From the NCBI GenBank assembly GCA_029204225.1, contig CM055093.1, positions 728,117 through 792,116 on the forward strand: a stretch of DNA of 64,000 nucleotides. Direction: 5' to 3'. Positions 13,462 to 27,344 of this stretch are shown piece by piece (position 1 is the first letter of the stretch; each line of letters starts with the position of its first letter). A program made the position numbers and the translations under genes. This DNA is from Diphasiastrum complanatum (lineage: Eukaryota > Streptophyta > Lycopodiopsida > Lycopodiales > Lycopodiaceae). Below the pieces are notes generated by a model that had not been told where the DNA came from, ran no database searches, and was given only the letters and a program-made list of their open reading frames with translations.

Positions 13462-13999
13462 CTACACACAGTGGGCTGCATCCGTAAAGGCACCAAAAAT
13501 AGTGCATTTGACCCATAAGGAAGTGAAAACTAAAACATCACCCACATATAAGCTCATAGTAGACACAATACCCTTGTCCCCTGGTACCAGCCCTTTTGGG
13601 GTCAAGTGGAAAAAAGGCGGGTGGCTAGGCGGTGGGCATGGGATCCCACGCGCAGCCCACATGTGCGCACAATGTGCAACATTGTCTACTGGACCGGATT
13701 GTTGCCGCTTTCTGCTGTCGACAAACTCCTACACACAGTGGGCTGCTTTCATAAAAGCACCAAAAAGAGTGCATTTGTCGCATAAGTAAGTGGAGACTAA
13801 AACATCACCCACATAAAAGCTCATAGTAGACACACCCTTGTCCCTTGGTACCAACCCTTTTGAGATCAAGTGGGAAAAAGGCGGGTGGCTAGGCGTTGGG
13901 GATGGGATCCCACGCGCGGCCCGCATGTGCGCACAATGTGCGACATCGTCTACTGGATCGGATTGTTGCCACTTTCCACTACCAAAAAACTCTGACATC
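13462..13999. repeat. 267-bp tandem duplication
   Basis: Unit 1 (13,462-13,728) and unit 2 (13,729-~13,999) share blocks such as CTACACACAGTGGGCTGC, AAAACATCACCCACATA, GCGGGTGGCTAGGCG and GCGCACAATGTGC. They are GC-richer than their surroundings. Both strands keep an open frame of 60-130 codons in both units (minus strand: GLVPGDKG and SLYVGDVLV; GLVPRDKG and SFYVGDVLV in the copy). No known family was recognised, and the unit could be part of an unclassified mobile element. Confidence 0.9.
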
Positions 14000-16229
<2,230 letters not shown>

Positions 16230-16259
16230 TTTTTGTTTTTTTTTTCTACGATTATTTAA

Positions 16260-17422
16260 AGCACGACGCCTCCACAAGATAGAAAAAAGCTAAAGAAGAT
16301 GCAATATTATTACAAAATAAAATCACAAAAAAGAGCACAAATGCTTGAGCAAAGACTTAGTGGGACATCATTGTCATCAAGTTATGGTGTCCAGCCTCGA
16401 CCTAAATTGTAGGTACCATATATTTATTTGTTTAAAACTCAAGACTATATTGATACACATATAAATTAGCTTGTAACATTAAGCTAATCATTCTTGTAAT
16501 TGTAAAATGAAATTAGTGTCAACAGAGGTACAATGAAAAGATATATTGCGAGTGCAAACAATGCAAAGGATTGAAAATTCGAGAAAGATCAATAGTGGCG
16601 CAACATCTGTGAAAGTTTGGAAAGCACATTGAGGAGTCTGACGTGGATTTCGAGGTACATTTTGACTATTTAGTATTTTTCTTATCATATACATATTTAT
16701 AATTTTTTTGAAAAAAAAAAAACTAATGCTTGTATAATGTTTCACTCTTGCAGAATAATACATTGATGTCAATGTCTTATAACACGTCGATTGACAATCT
16801 TATCAACAGGATAAGAAATATCGATTTTGGATCATCTTTGGCATTAGATGAAGATCTTTTTGATGATCAAACTGATGTCACTAGTCACTACACACCTCAT
16901 GATGTGGAAGTTATGCATCTTTCCATCCCGCACATCACTCACTCCACCACACCTCACATAGATGGAGTCTATTCATCCCACATAGATTCTATTAATCCCA
17001 CAACACCTCACATGGATTCTATTCATCGCACAACACCTCACACAAATTCTACTATGGATTATATTCATTCCACGATGTCACCACACATAGATTTTATCTA
17101 TCTCATGAGACCTCACATCGATTCTATCCATCCCACGACACCTCACATCGATTCTATCCACCCCACGACACCTCACATCGATTCTATCCATCCCACATCA
17201 CATCACATACCTTGTGTAGAATCTCCTCTTCTTCCTATCCCATCTAGATCTACTCCATTAAAAAAAAGAACACGAATTGGACGCATTTTAACAAGATTTG
17301 AAAATGAACAACCAAATTTATGTATTGTTGACTTATCCAAGAATGTTTTAAATTCATTAACTGAGCCTCCTCTTCCTCTCTACCTAAAAGCATTGGTTAA
17401 GCCCTTTGATAGAAAGAAATAA
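16260..17422 (+). pseudogene. multi-exon transposon-type gene remnant with a Cys/His motif and decapeptide repeat
   Basis: Three segments can be linked by splice-like borders. Segment 1 (about 16,265-16,408) encodes a basic stretch ending SSYGVQPRP. Segment 2 (about 16,525-16,652) reads YCECKQCKGLKIRERSIVAQ, then HL-stop-KFGKH, a C-x2-C ... H-x6-H pattern; the stop is TGA where Trp would fit. Segment 3 starts at ~16,755 after a CAG acceptor and runs to 17,422; it is acidic at first (DEDLFDDQTD) and then carries tandem copies of PHIDSIHPTT. Cys/His leaders of this type occur before CACTA transposases in plants. That link is an inference, strengthened by a CACTA remnant just to the right on the other strand. 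Confidence 0.45.
17092..17208 (+). repeat. 30-bp tandem repeat (PHIDSIHPTT)
   Basis: The unit CCTCACATCGATTCTATCCA plus ten more bases is repeated about four times with few changes. Weaker copies extend left to ~16,940. The unit is ten codons long, so the frame is kept. Confidence 0.9.
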
Positions 17423-17564
17423 TCTTGTCGATGCATTCAATGCAAAAGTGTTGTCCACTAGACCAAAGAGCGGTATGCCGCCTATATAGCCATATTGAAC
17501 AATGCATATATCAAATAATATTTTGAAATAATATGTTACAGTACCAAAGCAATTATTATATATA

Positions 17565-18590
17565 TAATAAATACCAACTACAAGCGTGCGCAAGATCCCA
17601 CTCCAAATTCGCTATTTGTTTTCCATTTGCACAAGCATCATTCATGGCTTCATATATCCAAGAAATGTTGCATTGATCTGGGAGCTTCTCGAATTCAGAT
17701 GGAAAAGCCTGGCCCCTATGTGATCATCGACGCCACCATGTTCTATCAATATTCCGTTGATCTTTGGATTTTTCATATAAATCAATCCAAGATGACAATT
17801 CTTATGTGTTATATAGCATGAACGTGCAAACCTTGTCTCTCATACACTCGAAAAATTTAGCACGCGTTCTTTTTCCTTGTGGAATGCTCTCTATGTTGCT
17901 CTCCTCAGCACTATCATGTCATAGTCTTGGAGCCCCTAAATTAAATTGTGTCAAGTACTCTGTAATGTAAAACAAAGGCTCTTGTGCCATCCAATATTCT
18001 GCCATACTACCTTCTACACGAGCTTTCTGGCAAATAAAATCTTTTAGGACTTTCATAAAGATCTCCAAAAAAAATCATCCATCTTGCACTCACAAGGCCC
18101 GCTAGCTCCACCTCATCAACAATGTGAACCAATGGGTGAATTTGGATGTCCATGAATGATGGAGGAAGGCATCTCTTGAAAGCACAAACAATCTCAATAG
18201 TTTCGAGATGCATGCGTCCTATATCTCCTATTTTTGTCTTTTAAAGATATCCATCTGCATATTCATCACATATAGAAATACAAAAATGTCACTAATATAC
18301 AAAAACGCGTGCTCATATAAATGATGTTAAGATTCATGAGCAATACCTTGTAAAGGTCGACAATTCTAAGATAACGTTTCGTATATCTTTGGTCAAACAC
18401 CCTTTCAATGCCACCAGAAATACATGTTGTCAAAATAAATAGGCCAAAATATAATTGTCATGACATTTCATGCCAGCAATCTTGATTATATGCATCACTA
18501 ATTGAACACATCAAATACATATACATGTATCATCTTGTGCCAATCATGAGACTTTAATCCGAATAATTTGTCATCTGCGGTAAATGACCC
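17565..18590 (-). pseudogene. CACTA (En/Spm) transposase remnant, DUF4218 region
   Basis: CACTA transposases cut and paste DNA elements. Coding order is right to left. A block reading LFGLKSHDWHKMIH (near 18,545) and another, AGMKCHDNYILAYLF with LVALKGCLTKDIRNVILELS (18,470-18,350), resemble the end of the TNP2 transposase region. The ORF at 18,213-18,007 reads CLPPSFMDIQIHPLVHIVDE, then VELAGLVSARWM, which is the DUF4218 pattern. EGSMAEYWMAQEPLFYITEY follows at about 18,003. Frames change and stops occur, so it is dead. Terminal repeats of the element were not found. Confidence 0.72.
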
Positions 18591-18961
18591 TCTTATATGT
18601 GAAATTTCACACATGTGGGAATGCCCTAAAGTGTGTGATTGATCTTCTAAGAAAGTTTGTGCACTTGCCAATGGATTGTAGATTGATTTCCAAGATCTAG
18701 ATCAAAAAGCAAGGCATAGAGGCAAAGATGGATGCAATAGCTGATAACCAAAGCTCAAAACATAAGAGGAAAAGCTTCTTGAAAATACAAGGAAAAATTA
18801 AGCTCCTCTCCTCGGGTAGAGAGAGAATAGAGCTATTTGAAACTCATGTAGAGAGAGAAACTCAAACAAGCAAATGTCACCAATAATTTGACTCAAAATC
18901 TCAGCATACTTAATGATCATAAGGAGAAGTACATATAGAGTGTGTGGAGATCCCACCTTGC
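18591..18961. other. non-coding DNA with a possible LTR-like fragment
   Basis: It carries TTTCACACATGTGGGAA near 18,607 and a GAGAGA-rich stretch at 18,820-18,870, features seen in LTR promoters here. No paired repeat was found, so no element is called. Confidence 0.3.
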
Positions 18962-19075
18962 ATTCTATTGGACCCCTAATCATAGTTTCTTCAATTCTAT
19001 TGGACCCCTAATCATAGCCTTCTTAATTCTATTGGACCTCTAATAAGGATCTCTTGAATCCTATTGGAACCCTTG
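18962..19075. repeat. 32-bp tandem repeat, four copies
   Basis: Units beginning ATTCTATTGGACCCCTAATC start at 18,962, 18,994, 19,026 and (diverged) ~19,058. Confidence 0.85.
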
Positions 19076-21055
19076 ACCAAGGCCGACCCTTTGACTTCAT
19101 CACTCTTCAAATTGTATAGTCACAAGTATCAAGACCCTATTCATATGCCTATCTAGCTCGAGATTACGTCATGACTCATTTTTGGCTCAATAGAGGCATT
19201 ACATGTCAATTTGCTATCTATGCCAATTTTTGGCCCTATCATAACTCTACACAAAGAAGCTTGTCCTAAAAACTTAGAAGACCCCTAAAGCTATGACAAA
19301 CTATTTTACACATGTGGGAACATGCTCCACACATGTGAAATGTACTTTCAAACATAAAAGACATAAAATTGCCAAGCTAGATTTTTGCCAATTATTCACA
19401 CTCCTCAAAAAGATGCTAGATCATTTGAGAAGTTTGTGAAACTTTTTGAGTGGATCCTTTTGTATGTATATGAAGTAGAAAACCAGCAAAAGGATCCATC
19501 AAAGCAGCATCTCACCAAATCCATGATAAGATCTCTTTGGTAGAAATCTCTTGCCAATATCCTTGAAGAGTACTCCACCAATATGCCACTATGATCATGT
19601 GCTTCCTCCATGCTTGATGATGGCCTTTGATTTGAAAGCTTCATTTGCATGATGGCTGCACCATAAATAGGGAAATATGAGGCTTCCAAGCCTCATAAGG
19701 ATCATAGGGATCAAGATCATAAGATGTGAAAACATGATGATCATCAAGATTATGCTTTCTAGCTTGACTAGTCCACATACACTATATCCATGATGGATAT
19801 AATCTTGATATCAGATAAAATCTCGATCTTCTTGAGGCTAATTACTTTCTCAAGGATGTAAGTGTCCTCTTTGGATGCTTCACTTACTCTCAAGAAAAGT
19901 TTACAACATGCCTCAAAACATGTATAAACATGAATTTTCAAATTTGAGCTTCTAGTCATGACACGGTTGCTCTTTTTTCTTTCCAAAACAACCATGTTTT
20001 ATTGGACCTATACTTCTTCACAACTCAACGGAGTTCTTGAATATGACTTTCAAGAGAGTTCAAGATCACATTTAATGTAGTTTAACTCACTTATTTGTCA
20101 CCTCAAGGTTGGGCAGGTTTCTACAAATAATGGCACATTGTACCTTGAGCATGCCTTTACTTGAATTAATGTAATTTTGACAATATTAGATGCTTTAAGG
20201 TGGCATACCTACCACCAAACCTCTCTAGTTAACTTAATGATGTGGATGGAGAATTGTGGCAATTATATCTCTTTGTTTCCATGCAAAGTCTCCATAAAAG
20301 AGCTATAAGAGGACATTACAAGTCATTGCGTAGCATAATTGGAGAACTATAGATGTGTAGAGACACTTTTCCATACTTTTATAAAAATGCTTGCATCTAA
20401 TATTATTAATAATATCTTCATTTTGTTGAGGATTCCACTCTTACATCCACATTGTACTTGATCTCTCAATAATGTATATTATATAATCTCACAACATCAT
20501 ATTCTCTTAACATGGTGAGCAATTATCGTACTTGTGCGCATGTTGTCATGCATGCTTTGCATATAATTGGGCTTGCTTGTGATACCTCTTGTTCAAGTTT
20601 GCAATCCTTTATATTTCTAGCAATTTGTTTTCCTAGTTTTATAGGAACATCAATGTTCACCATAAACAAGCCATTTGCATGTGTGATATGCCAAGATAAC
20701 GTATGTCCCTTTGTCCATGTTTATTTTGTTGGACTAATGTGAAGTTTCGATCCTAATTTGTTGCAATTTTTTTGCACATAAAATTTAAGATAATTAGCAT
20801 TCTTAGGTAGCAATATATGAACACTTCAAAAGTTGTTTATTGCTAAATTATCAAACTTCCTAGTTGTCTTCAATCATTGTCTTTTTCTGTTGTATTTCTC
20901 CATTTTAGGTAGATAATTATTGAAAAATCCCAATCTTTGTTGCTCTAATCAAAGCTTGGCTAATTGTCAAGCTAACCATTTTCAAAATGAGTGCAATTCT
21001 AGATAAGAACCAAGGCTTAGAAGCCTAAAAATACCTTCTTTACAAAGAGTCAAGA
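19076..21055. other. AT-rich intergenic DNA, no gene seen
   Basis: A palindromic pair of CACATGTG phrases lies near 19,313 and 19,336. A 94-codon minus-strand frame at 19,689-19,405 has no recognised motif. Nothing else is supported. Confidence 0.45.
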
Positions 21056-21325
21056 AGGAAACACTTGGTGCATACCTCTTGGAATCTAATGAGAGGCTAA
21101 ATCATACAAATTATTCTACTTTCAAGGTTAGGATGGAGTAGTTACTAATACTCTAGGATCTATTTGATCCTGTCCTTGGTGATGAGGAGGAGCCTCAAGG
21201 TGCATACAAGACTTGCTCTACATTTGCATTAAATGAATGTGGCAATGAGCTACTCAAGGAAGTAGCGTCTTGTATCTCAAACAAGGAGGCTTGGGATTCA
21301 TTGAAAGCCACATGTCTATTCTAAA
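21056..21325 (+). pseudogene. copia gag fragment, plus strand
   Basis: The reading LGAYLLESNERLNHTNYSTF, followed by KVRME, matches the gag start of element C (NAYLLDTNERLNKTNYSIW). ALNECGNELLKEVASCISNK and EAWDSLKA follow, as in element C. A stop and a frame change lie in the middle, and the match ends at ~21,325. It is a relic of the same copia lineage as elements B and C, in the opposite orientation. Confidence 0.75.
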
Positions 21326-21341
21326 TGCAAAACATTAGATG

Positions 21342-21700
21342 GAGATGTGGCACATTTGTTCTTTCATTGCTATAAATCAATTGTTGATTTTTTCATTGCA
21401 TGCTTCCATGTCAGGTTCAGGAGGCTATGTTAACTAATTTGCTACTGAATGATATAATTTTTGAAGATGTTGCTATTAATGCCTTCCAACTTGTTAGAGT
21501 TATCAAATTATGGAACATTTGTTTAGAAAGAAATAGTAGGAAATTTGGGATCGGTGATTATGCCATCCCCCCCTTGCTTCTTTTTATGGAAGCTGATAAA
21601 CTATTCCTCCTATAAGCTTTTTTTTTTTTTTTTTCTCCATGTACTTTGTAAAAAGTCTATAATCTATGGTTAATCTTTATGAGAGGAAAAAAAAAATTTC
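21342..21700 (+). pseudogene. possible LINE 3' zinc-knuckle tail
   Basis: The reading DGDVAHLFFHCYKS, then in another frame VIKLWNICLERNSRKFG, resembles the zinc-binding region near the end of plant LINE reverse transcriptases. A T-rich run (21,617-21,634) and an A run (~21,686) follow. The match is short and the frames differ. Confidence 0.3.
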
Positions 21701-22672
21701 AAGATAAGATTGGTCATTATCAAAAGCCGTTAGGAAATATGCGCCGCCATAAGTTGTAACTGCCATGAAAAATATAATGGTCAAAATATTCTTCAATAAA
21801 CATTTTTAAAATATGCAAATTTTGTAAATGAAATGAGTAATTATAAATAAGTATATATAATTACATAGAGCATGGCCCTTGTAAAGTATTCATCATTGTT
21901 GATTTTCCAAGTAGGACTCAAAAAATTGAAAGATAGCATTGTAAGTATATATCTCTAGTGGCTACAAGTAGGTCGATGCAAGTATTCTAAAAGCCAAATC
22001 ATACCAAATGCTTACTAGTAAATTGAAGATTAACATAACACTTGTCTTTAAAATGTGTGTTAACAAGTACTACTCTTAAGACATGTCTTAGCATACATTC
22101 TTGATCCAAAATATATTCATAAAATGTGATTTGAGAAGTGACTAATAGTAATTGCTTCTTGTGTGCCAAATAGTTTAAGCTTTAGCTATTGGTAAAAAAT
22201 TATTTGAATCGATGTTCATCTTATACGACAAAAAAATGAGGTAAGAGGATCAAGCAGGACATTGTCACATGCAACATGATGACCTGTATTCCAATAAGTA
22301 CGCATAGGCCAATGTCAAACAATAAAAACAAAATGTAGGGAAAAAAAAAAAGCATAACTTTAGTAAGTTTATGAACAAAAAAAGTACACCTTCATAAAAA
22401 CTAAAAATTTGTTGTCTGGGCAAGGAAGGGAAATGGCAAATTTTATGTACCTCAAAGACAAAGGAAAAGTCAAGAATGATCCTTCAAGTCAAAGGATAAA
22501 GGCAAAGGAAAAGCCAAGAATGATCCTTCAAGTCAGATCTCCAACAAGACATCATCGTCTAGGAAGTCCACCTGTGAAGAGAGATTTATCATCCCGGAAG
22601 TCATCACCTCCACGATCAATTCATGCTAAGAAGACTAACTAGTCAATCTAGCATCAAAGAGACGGAGTTAGT
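21701..22672. other. AT-rich DNA with a lysine-rich scrap
   Basis: A 37-bp phrase (AAAGGAAAAGTCAAGAATGATCC and on) is repeated at about 22,460 and 22,505, giving KGKAKNDPSS-like readings typical of linkers in retrotransposon gag. It is too short to assign. Confidence 0.35.
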
Positions 22673-23346
22673 TGTCACGCGTAGGTTCGTTCCCATGAGA
22701 GCGATAGTATAGTTCAGATTTCAACATGAATGGAGGATCTAACACTAACATCCATTAACACTACATCCATTAGCCCTACTTCCATTAACCCTAAATCCAC
22801 AACAATGATAGAAACTTACTCTTCTCTCTCTCCCTTTCTCTCTCACAAGAAGCATAAGAAATAGCAATCCCAATAATGATCAAATCCAACAATTAGCAAA
22901 ATCCAAAGAAAGCATGAGAAATGGAGGAAAAGAAAGGAAGAGCAAGGACATTCATCAATCCATTTCTAAAGAGAACCAATCTGCTTTATTGAAATGAGGA
23001 AATGAACATGAGGAGCAACTCGAGTTGGTCCTTTTTTATAGTAGAGAGGAGGACCCTGGCCTCTGAATCCTATTGGTCCAGTCTTGCCTCTCTTTTTATT
23101 CAAATTTAAAAAGTGTGGGAACCATCAAAATTGGAGGGAAACTCAACTTTATTCACTAACTTGACATTTAGGCCATGCAACATTAAAAGTCTCGCAAAAA
23201 GACCTAAATTCCTTTTATTGACTTTCTAATTAATCAATCAAATATCTATGTGATCATTGGGTTGGACTTACACATGCAGGGTGCCAAATCTCTCTCATTT
23301 ATTAACTAGGGTTAGGGTGGCCTTGGGGTCCGCAAACCCTCCAACA
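22673..23346 (-). repeat. 3' LTR of the gypsy element
   Basis: The plus strand starts TGTCACGC and ends CCTCCAACA (minus strand TGTTGGAGG...GTGACA), 674 bp. The right edge is fixed by the polypurine tract; the left edge is the best TG start and is inferred. A TATA-like run, TATAAAAAAG, lies on the minus strand at 23,031-23,040. Confidence 0.55.
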
Positions 23347-23358
23347 GTATCCTCCACC
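23347..23358 (-). promoter_or_regulatory. polypurine tract of the gypsy element
   Basis: GGTGGAGGATAC directly precedes the LTR start TGTTGG on the minus strand. This is the place and type of a plus-strand primer. Confidence 0.7.
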
Positions 23359-23389
23359 AAAACTGGTGGTGGTCCCACGACACTTGCAG

Positions 23390-26240
23390 TTATTGGGAAC
23401 TTTTATTGGCTTCGCGTCGAATCTTAACTAAATGATACTGCACTTTCTCCATAAAGTCAAGGCGTGCAGTATTGAAATCCAAATTATGCAGCAGGAAACA
23501 ATGGTGGGCTCCGACAATCCACTTGGAAGTTGTCCATGAGGTGAAGCGGGATTCCCAAGAGCCTCCCATCATAGCCGCACGGAAATACAGTCGAGCAATC
23601 GACAACTGATCTTTGATTTGCTCTGAGGCCATTGGCTTATTTGGATCGAATGCCAGGGTAGGAAGGCAATCGTCCCATTTGGTTGCCACTGACGCCAATA
23701 GAGTTAGATCTTTTGCAAACACTGCCGATTGTCGCACCGTTGGATCCGGAGAGTGGACATACTCTCTCTGATATTCTTGTAAGGCCCGGTGGAAGTCCAC
23801 TGAAATGTTCCAGCTGTAAGGCTGATGGATGATTGGCCAATTGGACGTATGGATGGTGATTTTGTCCATAGCCAATCCCAAATCTTTCCATTTTTGTCTT
23901 CGTGGCATTCGCACGTAATAAGGATCTACCCGCAACTGGCGAGGGTTGGCGACGTAACTCCTAATTGATTTCGGAGTTTTCTCAAAAACCATGATTCTCC
24001 ATGTCGGCTGCTCTCCCAGTGCAGGTATTTTGTCCAATTCTTTGCCGGCCTCGATTTCAGAGGTCTTAAATTTGAGAACTCATCCACCACTGGAGGACTC
24101 ATGTGGATGTTGCTTTAAGAAGGTCTGGATGTGGTCCTCGATGCTAATGGTCCTTCTGAATAAATGGCTTGTTCTTGATGAGGATGGACCAGCTTGTACG
24201 GTTGGTATGGTCGGCGGTTGATCTGCTAGATCTGGAGCTCCCCCCTGGTCCATGCTCAAATCAATCCTGTATCCATTTGTACAGCTTCTTGGCGCAAAGG
24301 AGAGAATTGCGGCATGACCGGGACAGAGATTTGTGGTCCGGCTTCCAACACTTGAGCGGCAGCTTTTTCATAGGCGTTGATGGTCTCTTTTGCCTTTGCC
24401 AACTCGGTTGAAGCTGCTCCTTTGAACCTATCAAAGTGGCCTTGGAATCCCTGAAGGGCCACTTTGTATGTTTCCACTTTCTTGAACAAATATGCAATCT
24501 CCGTCGGTCTGACTGGATGATCGGATATTTGCGTTTGCATAGGCATCACGCTCAAGGGTGGTCGCATCCAATTCACCTTGAAGTCATGTGCGATCTTGTT
24601 CGGCCTTCTGTAATTGCCTCTTCAGCAGCTGCACCTATTGCTTGGCCTCTTGCACTGCCTTATCTACCTGATCTTGTGCGGTTGTCAGGGCGTTTTGTAG
24701 GGAGCTGATGTAGGTTTCCAAGCGATCAGCTTGTTGCTGGGCCAATGTCTTTTTGCTTTCAGCCTTTTCTTCATGTTGCTTGGCTATCTTCACCTCTCGA
24801 TCCAGCTGGACAATTTTTTGGTTGATCAGAGTGTTTTCGGATCCTAGATCAGAGATCCTCTGCTCCATTTCCTTCTTCTTATCCAGCATAGACTGGATCA
24901 CTTGCCCAAGGCTTGAAACTAACCCGAGAGCATCACCCGAATCGACGGTCGTGGAGGTGGCAGCAACAGGAGACCTTGATGGTACTGTCCTTGGTAGGCG
25001 TGGAATAGGTGCCAAGGTCTCTTCTTCTTAAAAAATGTCCTCTTCTTCAAACCCTTTAGGCACCGTGGCGTCGAACTTCTTTGGTGACTTTACAGCTGTG
25101 TCGACCCGAAGTGTGGTTGGGCTACCCTGTGTGGGTGGTTGTTGACTGGCATCGTCGACACCAACAATAGATTCATGGATATGCCCGAATCCTCTTCTAG
25201 GGGATTGGAATTAAAAGGGCGTTGAGCTCTGGGGAATTTCAAAGATTTCGGTGGCCCCAAGGTTGTCGGAATCATCGAACATATCCATGAAGAACTAGGT
25301 GTTGGGTGAGGTTGCTTCGGTGTGCGAGGGTGAGGCGGCCTGGGCAGCAGTGATGGGAATGGTAGGCGCAATGGTCACAGACTGTCCTTGTATGGGAGCA
25401 GAGGCGAGGGAAGCATCGGAGACGAGGGGAATGGGAAGTTCAGTGCGAACAGCAGCAGGGGGTGGAAGCGTAGCTGACGAGGTATGCCTAGTGCGACGTC
25501 GTGACGCGGAAGGCGAGTCAGGAATTACGATCTCGCTGCGTGGACGACGACGACTATGACAGCTTGAGGCCTGATGAGATGACTCGGCCGGTGCTTCTTT
25601 GTAAACTGAAAGCACAGAATCCAGGTGGAAGCCATGGATTTTGTTTTCTAAGTGAGAAGCGGCTAAGAGGGACAATAGAGAGCCAGCGGCGAACTGTTGC
25701 TTTGTATTGGCCTTAATAGCTTGCTTGAGCTCACCAGAAATAGTCTTGAACCAGTTATATGGTTCTAGAGGGGCTTTGGCCAACTTAGTATGGGACTCCA
25801 CTATCCTGTGCAAGATTTGAGATGTGATGCGGTCTTTCCTAAGGTTGCCAACCATCAGGAAATGATTCAACAACTAGGCAGCGACGTGGATGGAAGGCTC
25901 AGTGATGGCTTCCAGAAGGTATCCATCATTAGTCCAGTGCAGATCGTTGGTGAGGTCAATGTATGGCTTGATGGCATGTTTGGCGTGCTTGTGATTGGGT
26001 GAGGCTTGCGTACCGGATGAGATTCCTATAGCTGCAAGTGCGGCGTCAGTGACGCGCACTTTGTGTGTGGCTCCTTGGAAGGTGATATAAAACTTGGATT
26101 TCTCGTGCTGAAGGCAAGAGTGATGAAATCCATATTGATGCATCCCGAAAAGGCTCTCTCATGAATACCCATTGCAGTAATTAGAGGCTCCGCAAGGGTC
26201 ATCCACTGAGTGACCATGCTTGTGCTAGGAAGAATCATGA
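23390..26240 (-). pseudogene. 3' ORF of the gypsy element, coiled-coil protein of unknown function
   Basis: About 2.85 kb of minus-strand coding sequence ends only ~30 bp before the polypurine tract, so it belongs to the element. It is broken by several shifts and stops. In order it holds: an N-terminal region (KSKFYITFQGATHKVRVTDA; ITSQILHRIVESHTKLAKAP) at 26,240-25,600; a basic Ser/Pro linker (25,560-25,300); a long coiled coil (24,960-24,635: QSMLDKKKEMEQRISDLGSE and on); a second helical part (24,576-24,256); and a Trp-rich C-terminal region (24,037-23,390). No membrane segment or signal peptide is visible, so it is not an obvious envelope. The position matches the 3' ORF of Athila-like elements. 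Confidence 0.6.
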
Positions 26241-27344
26241 TGTCCGTTGTAGATGGGACGTCACGATGGATAGTATAGCGTGGAGACTAAGAAGTATCGG
26301 TAGCTAGTCTTTATGTGCCTTGGCATTGTATAACAGGGCCAAGTCTCCCTTGACGAGATCAAAAAAGAAATACAAAAATGCATGCAAGAAAACAGAAGCA
26401 AAATAAACTGGCTAAAACGAATTCTTAAGCAAGATCGAAGAAGATTATCAGGAACATTGACGCCAATGTTTGCTATTATTCTTTTATTTGCTCAGAATTT
26501 TTTTGACTCTCTTCCTACTAGAAGACATGATGATCAGAAAGGAATTATAACGTGTGAAAATGTATCAGAAGGCAATGCAGAAAATTTGGAAGGCTTTGGT
26601 CGCAAGAAAAATTCGCAAGAGCTTCGCTAGCACAAGTGAGGAATGAATCGAATTCAGCCAACTTATAGGTGAATTTGGTGGGTCCATTACACTAAATAGT
26701 AGTTTGGCTGATCAGTTGTGAACAAAAATTTGCAGGCATGTGCAGTATTGTAAAAATAGGCTATAAAAATCTCGGCGAAGGTTTATGGGGATTTGAACCT
26801 ATCAGGCGAATGTTTTCCAAGGCTGGCGAAGGATGAACCTTCACCCAAGAGGGTCCTTTGCCCAAGTATTGTCATAAATGCATTTTTTCACAATCTGAAC
26901 CTATGGACAACTTAATTTTGACATTTTAAGATCATCTAACAGGTCGACGAAGATTCATAATGAGGTTATGATGCTCGGCGAAGGTTCCCAAAATGACAAA
27001 TCATTGGACATTCGCCTGACTCAAAAATTGAATTTTCTCTTGTCAAAAACCTTTGCCCAGCTCAATTTAGATAAATCAAGGGTGGATGTACATTTTGAGA
27101 GCTTATCGAAGGTTTCTGATACTGTATTGGCCAAATCTGCCCAAAACAGTACTTTTCTAAGGCATTTTCCATAAAAATATTGTGCTTCTTTTTCCTTATG
27201 TTGATGACTTCCTGACTTTTGCTCATCAGTCTTTCCTTATCTTGTTTTTTTTTTTAACTGTCTTTTTCCAAAAAAAGTCAGCAAATTAAATACTGAAAAC
27301 AAAAAATTGAAAAACAAATAAAATGAAAAAATATATTGAGATCA
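26241..27344. other. spacer between integrase and 3' ORF of the gypsy element
   Basis: Non-coding. The word GGCGAAGG occurs at 26,774, 26,825 and 26,977, with variants near 26,803 and 26,945. T- and A-runs lie at 27,245-27,310. Confidence 0.5.

Noticed and set aside
13462-13999. A CRISPR-like or tRNA-like repeat pair
   Set aside because: Only two long tandem units, no spacers, no cloverleaf could be drawn, and the genome is plant nuclear DNA.
19405-19689. 94-codon minus-strand frame as a small gene
   Set aside because: No motif, no conserved features and AT-rich repeats around it; likely chance.
24635-25015. Host coiled-coil (myosin or kinesin-like) gene on the minus strand
   Set aside because: It is one block of a series of broken frames that ends at the gypsy polypurine tract, so it is part of the element.
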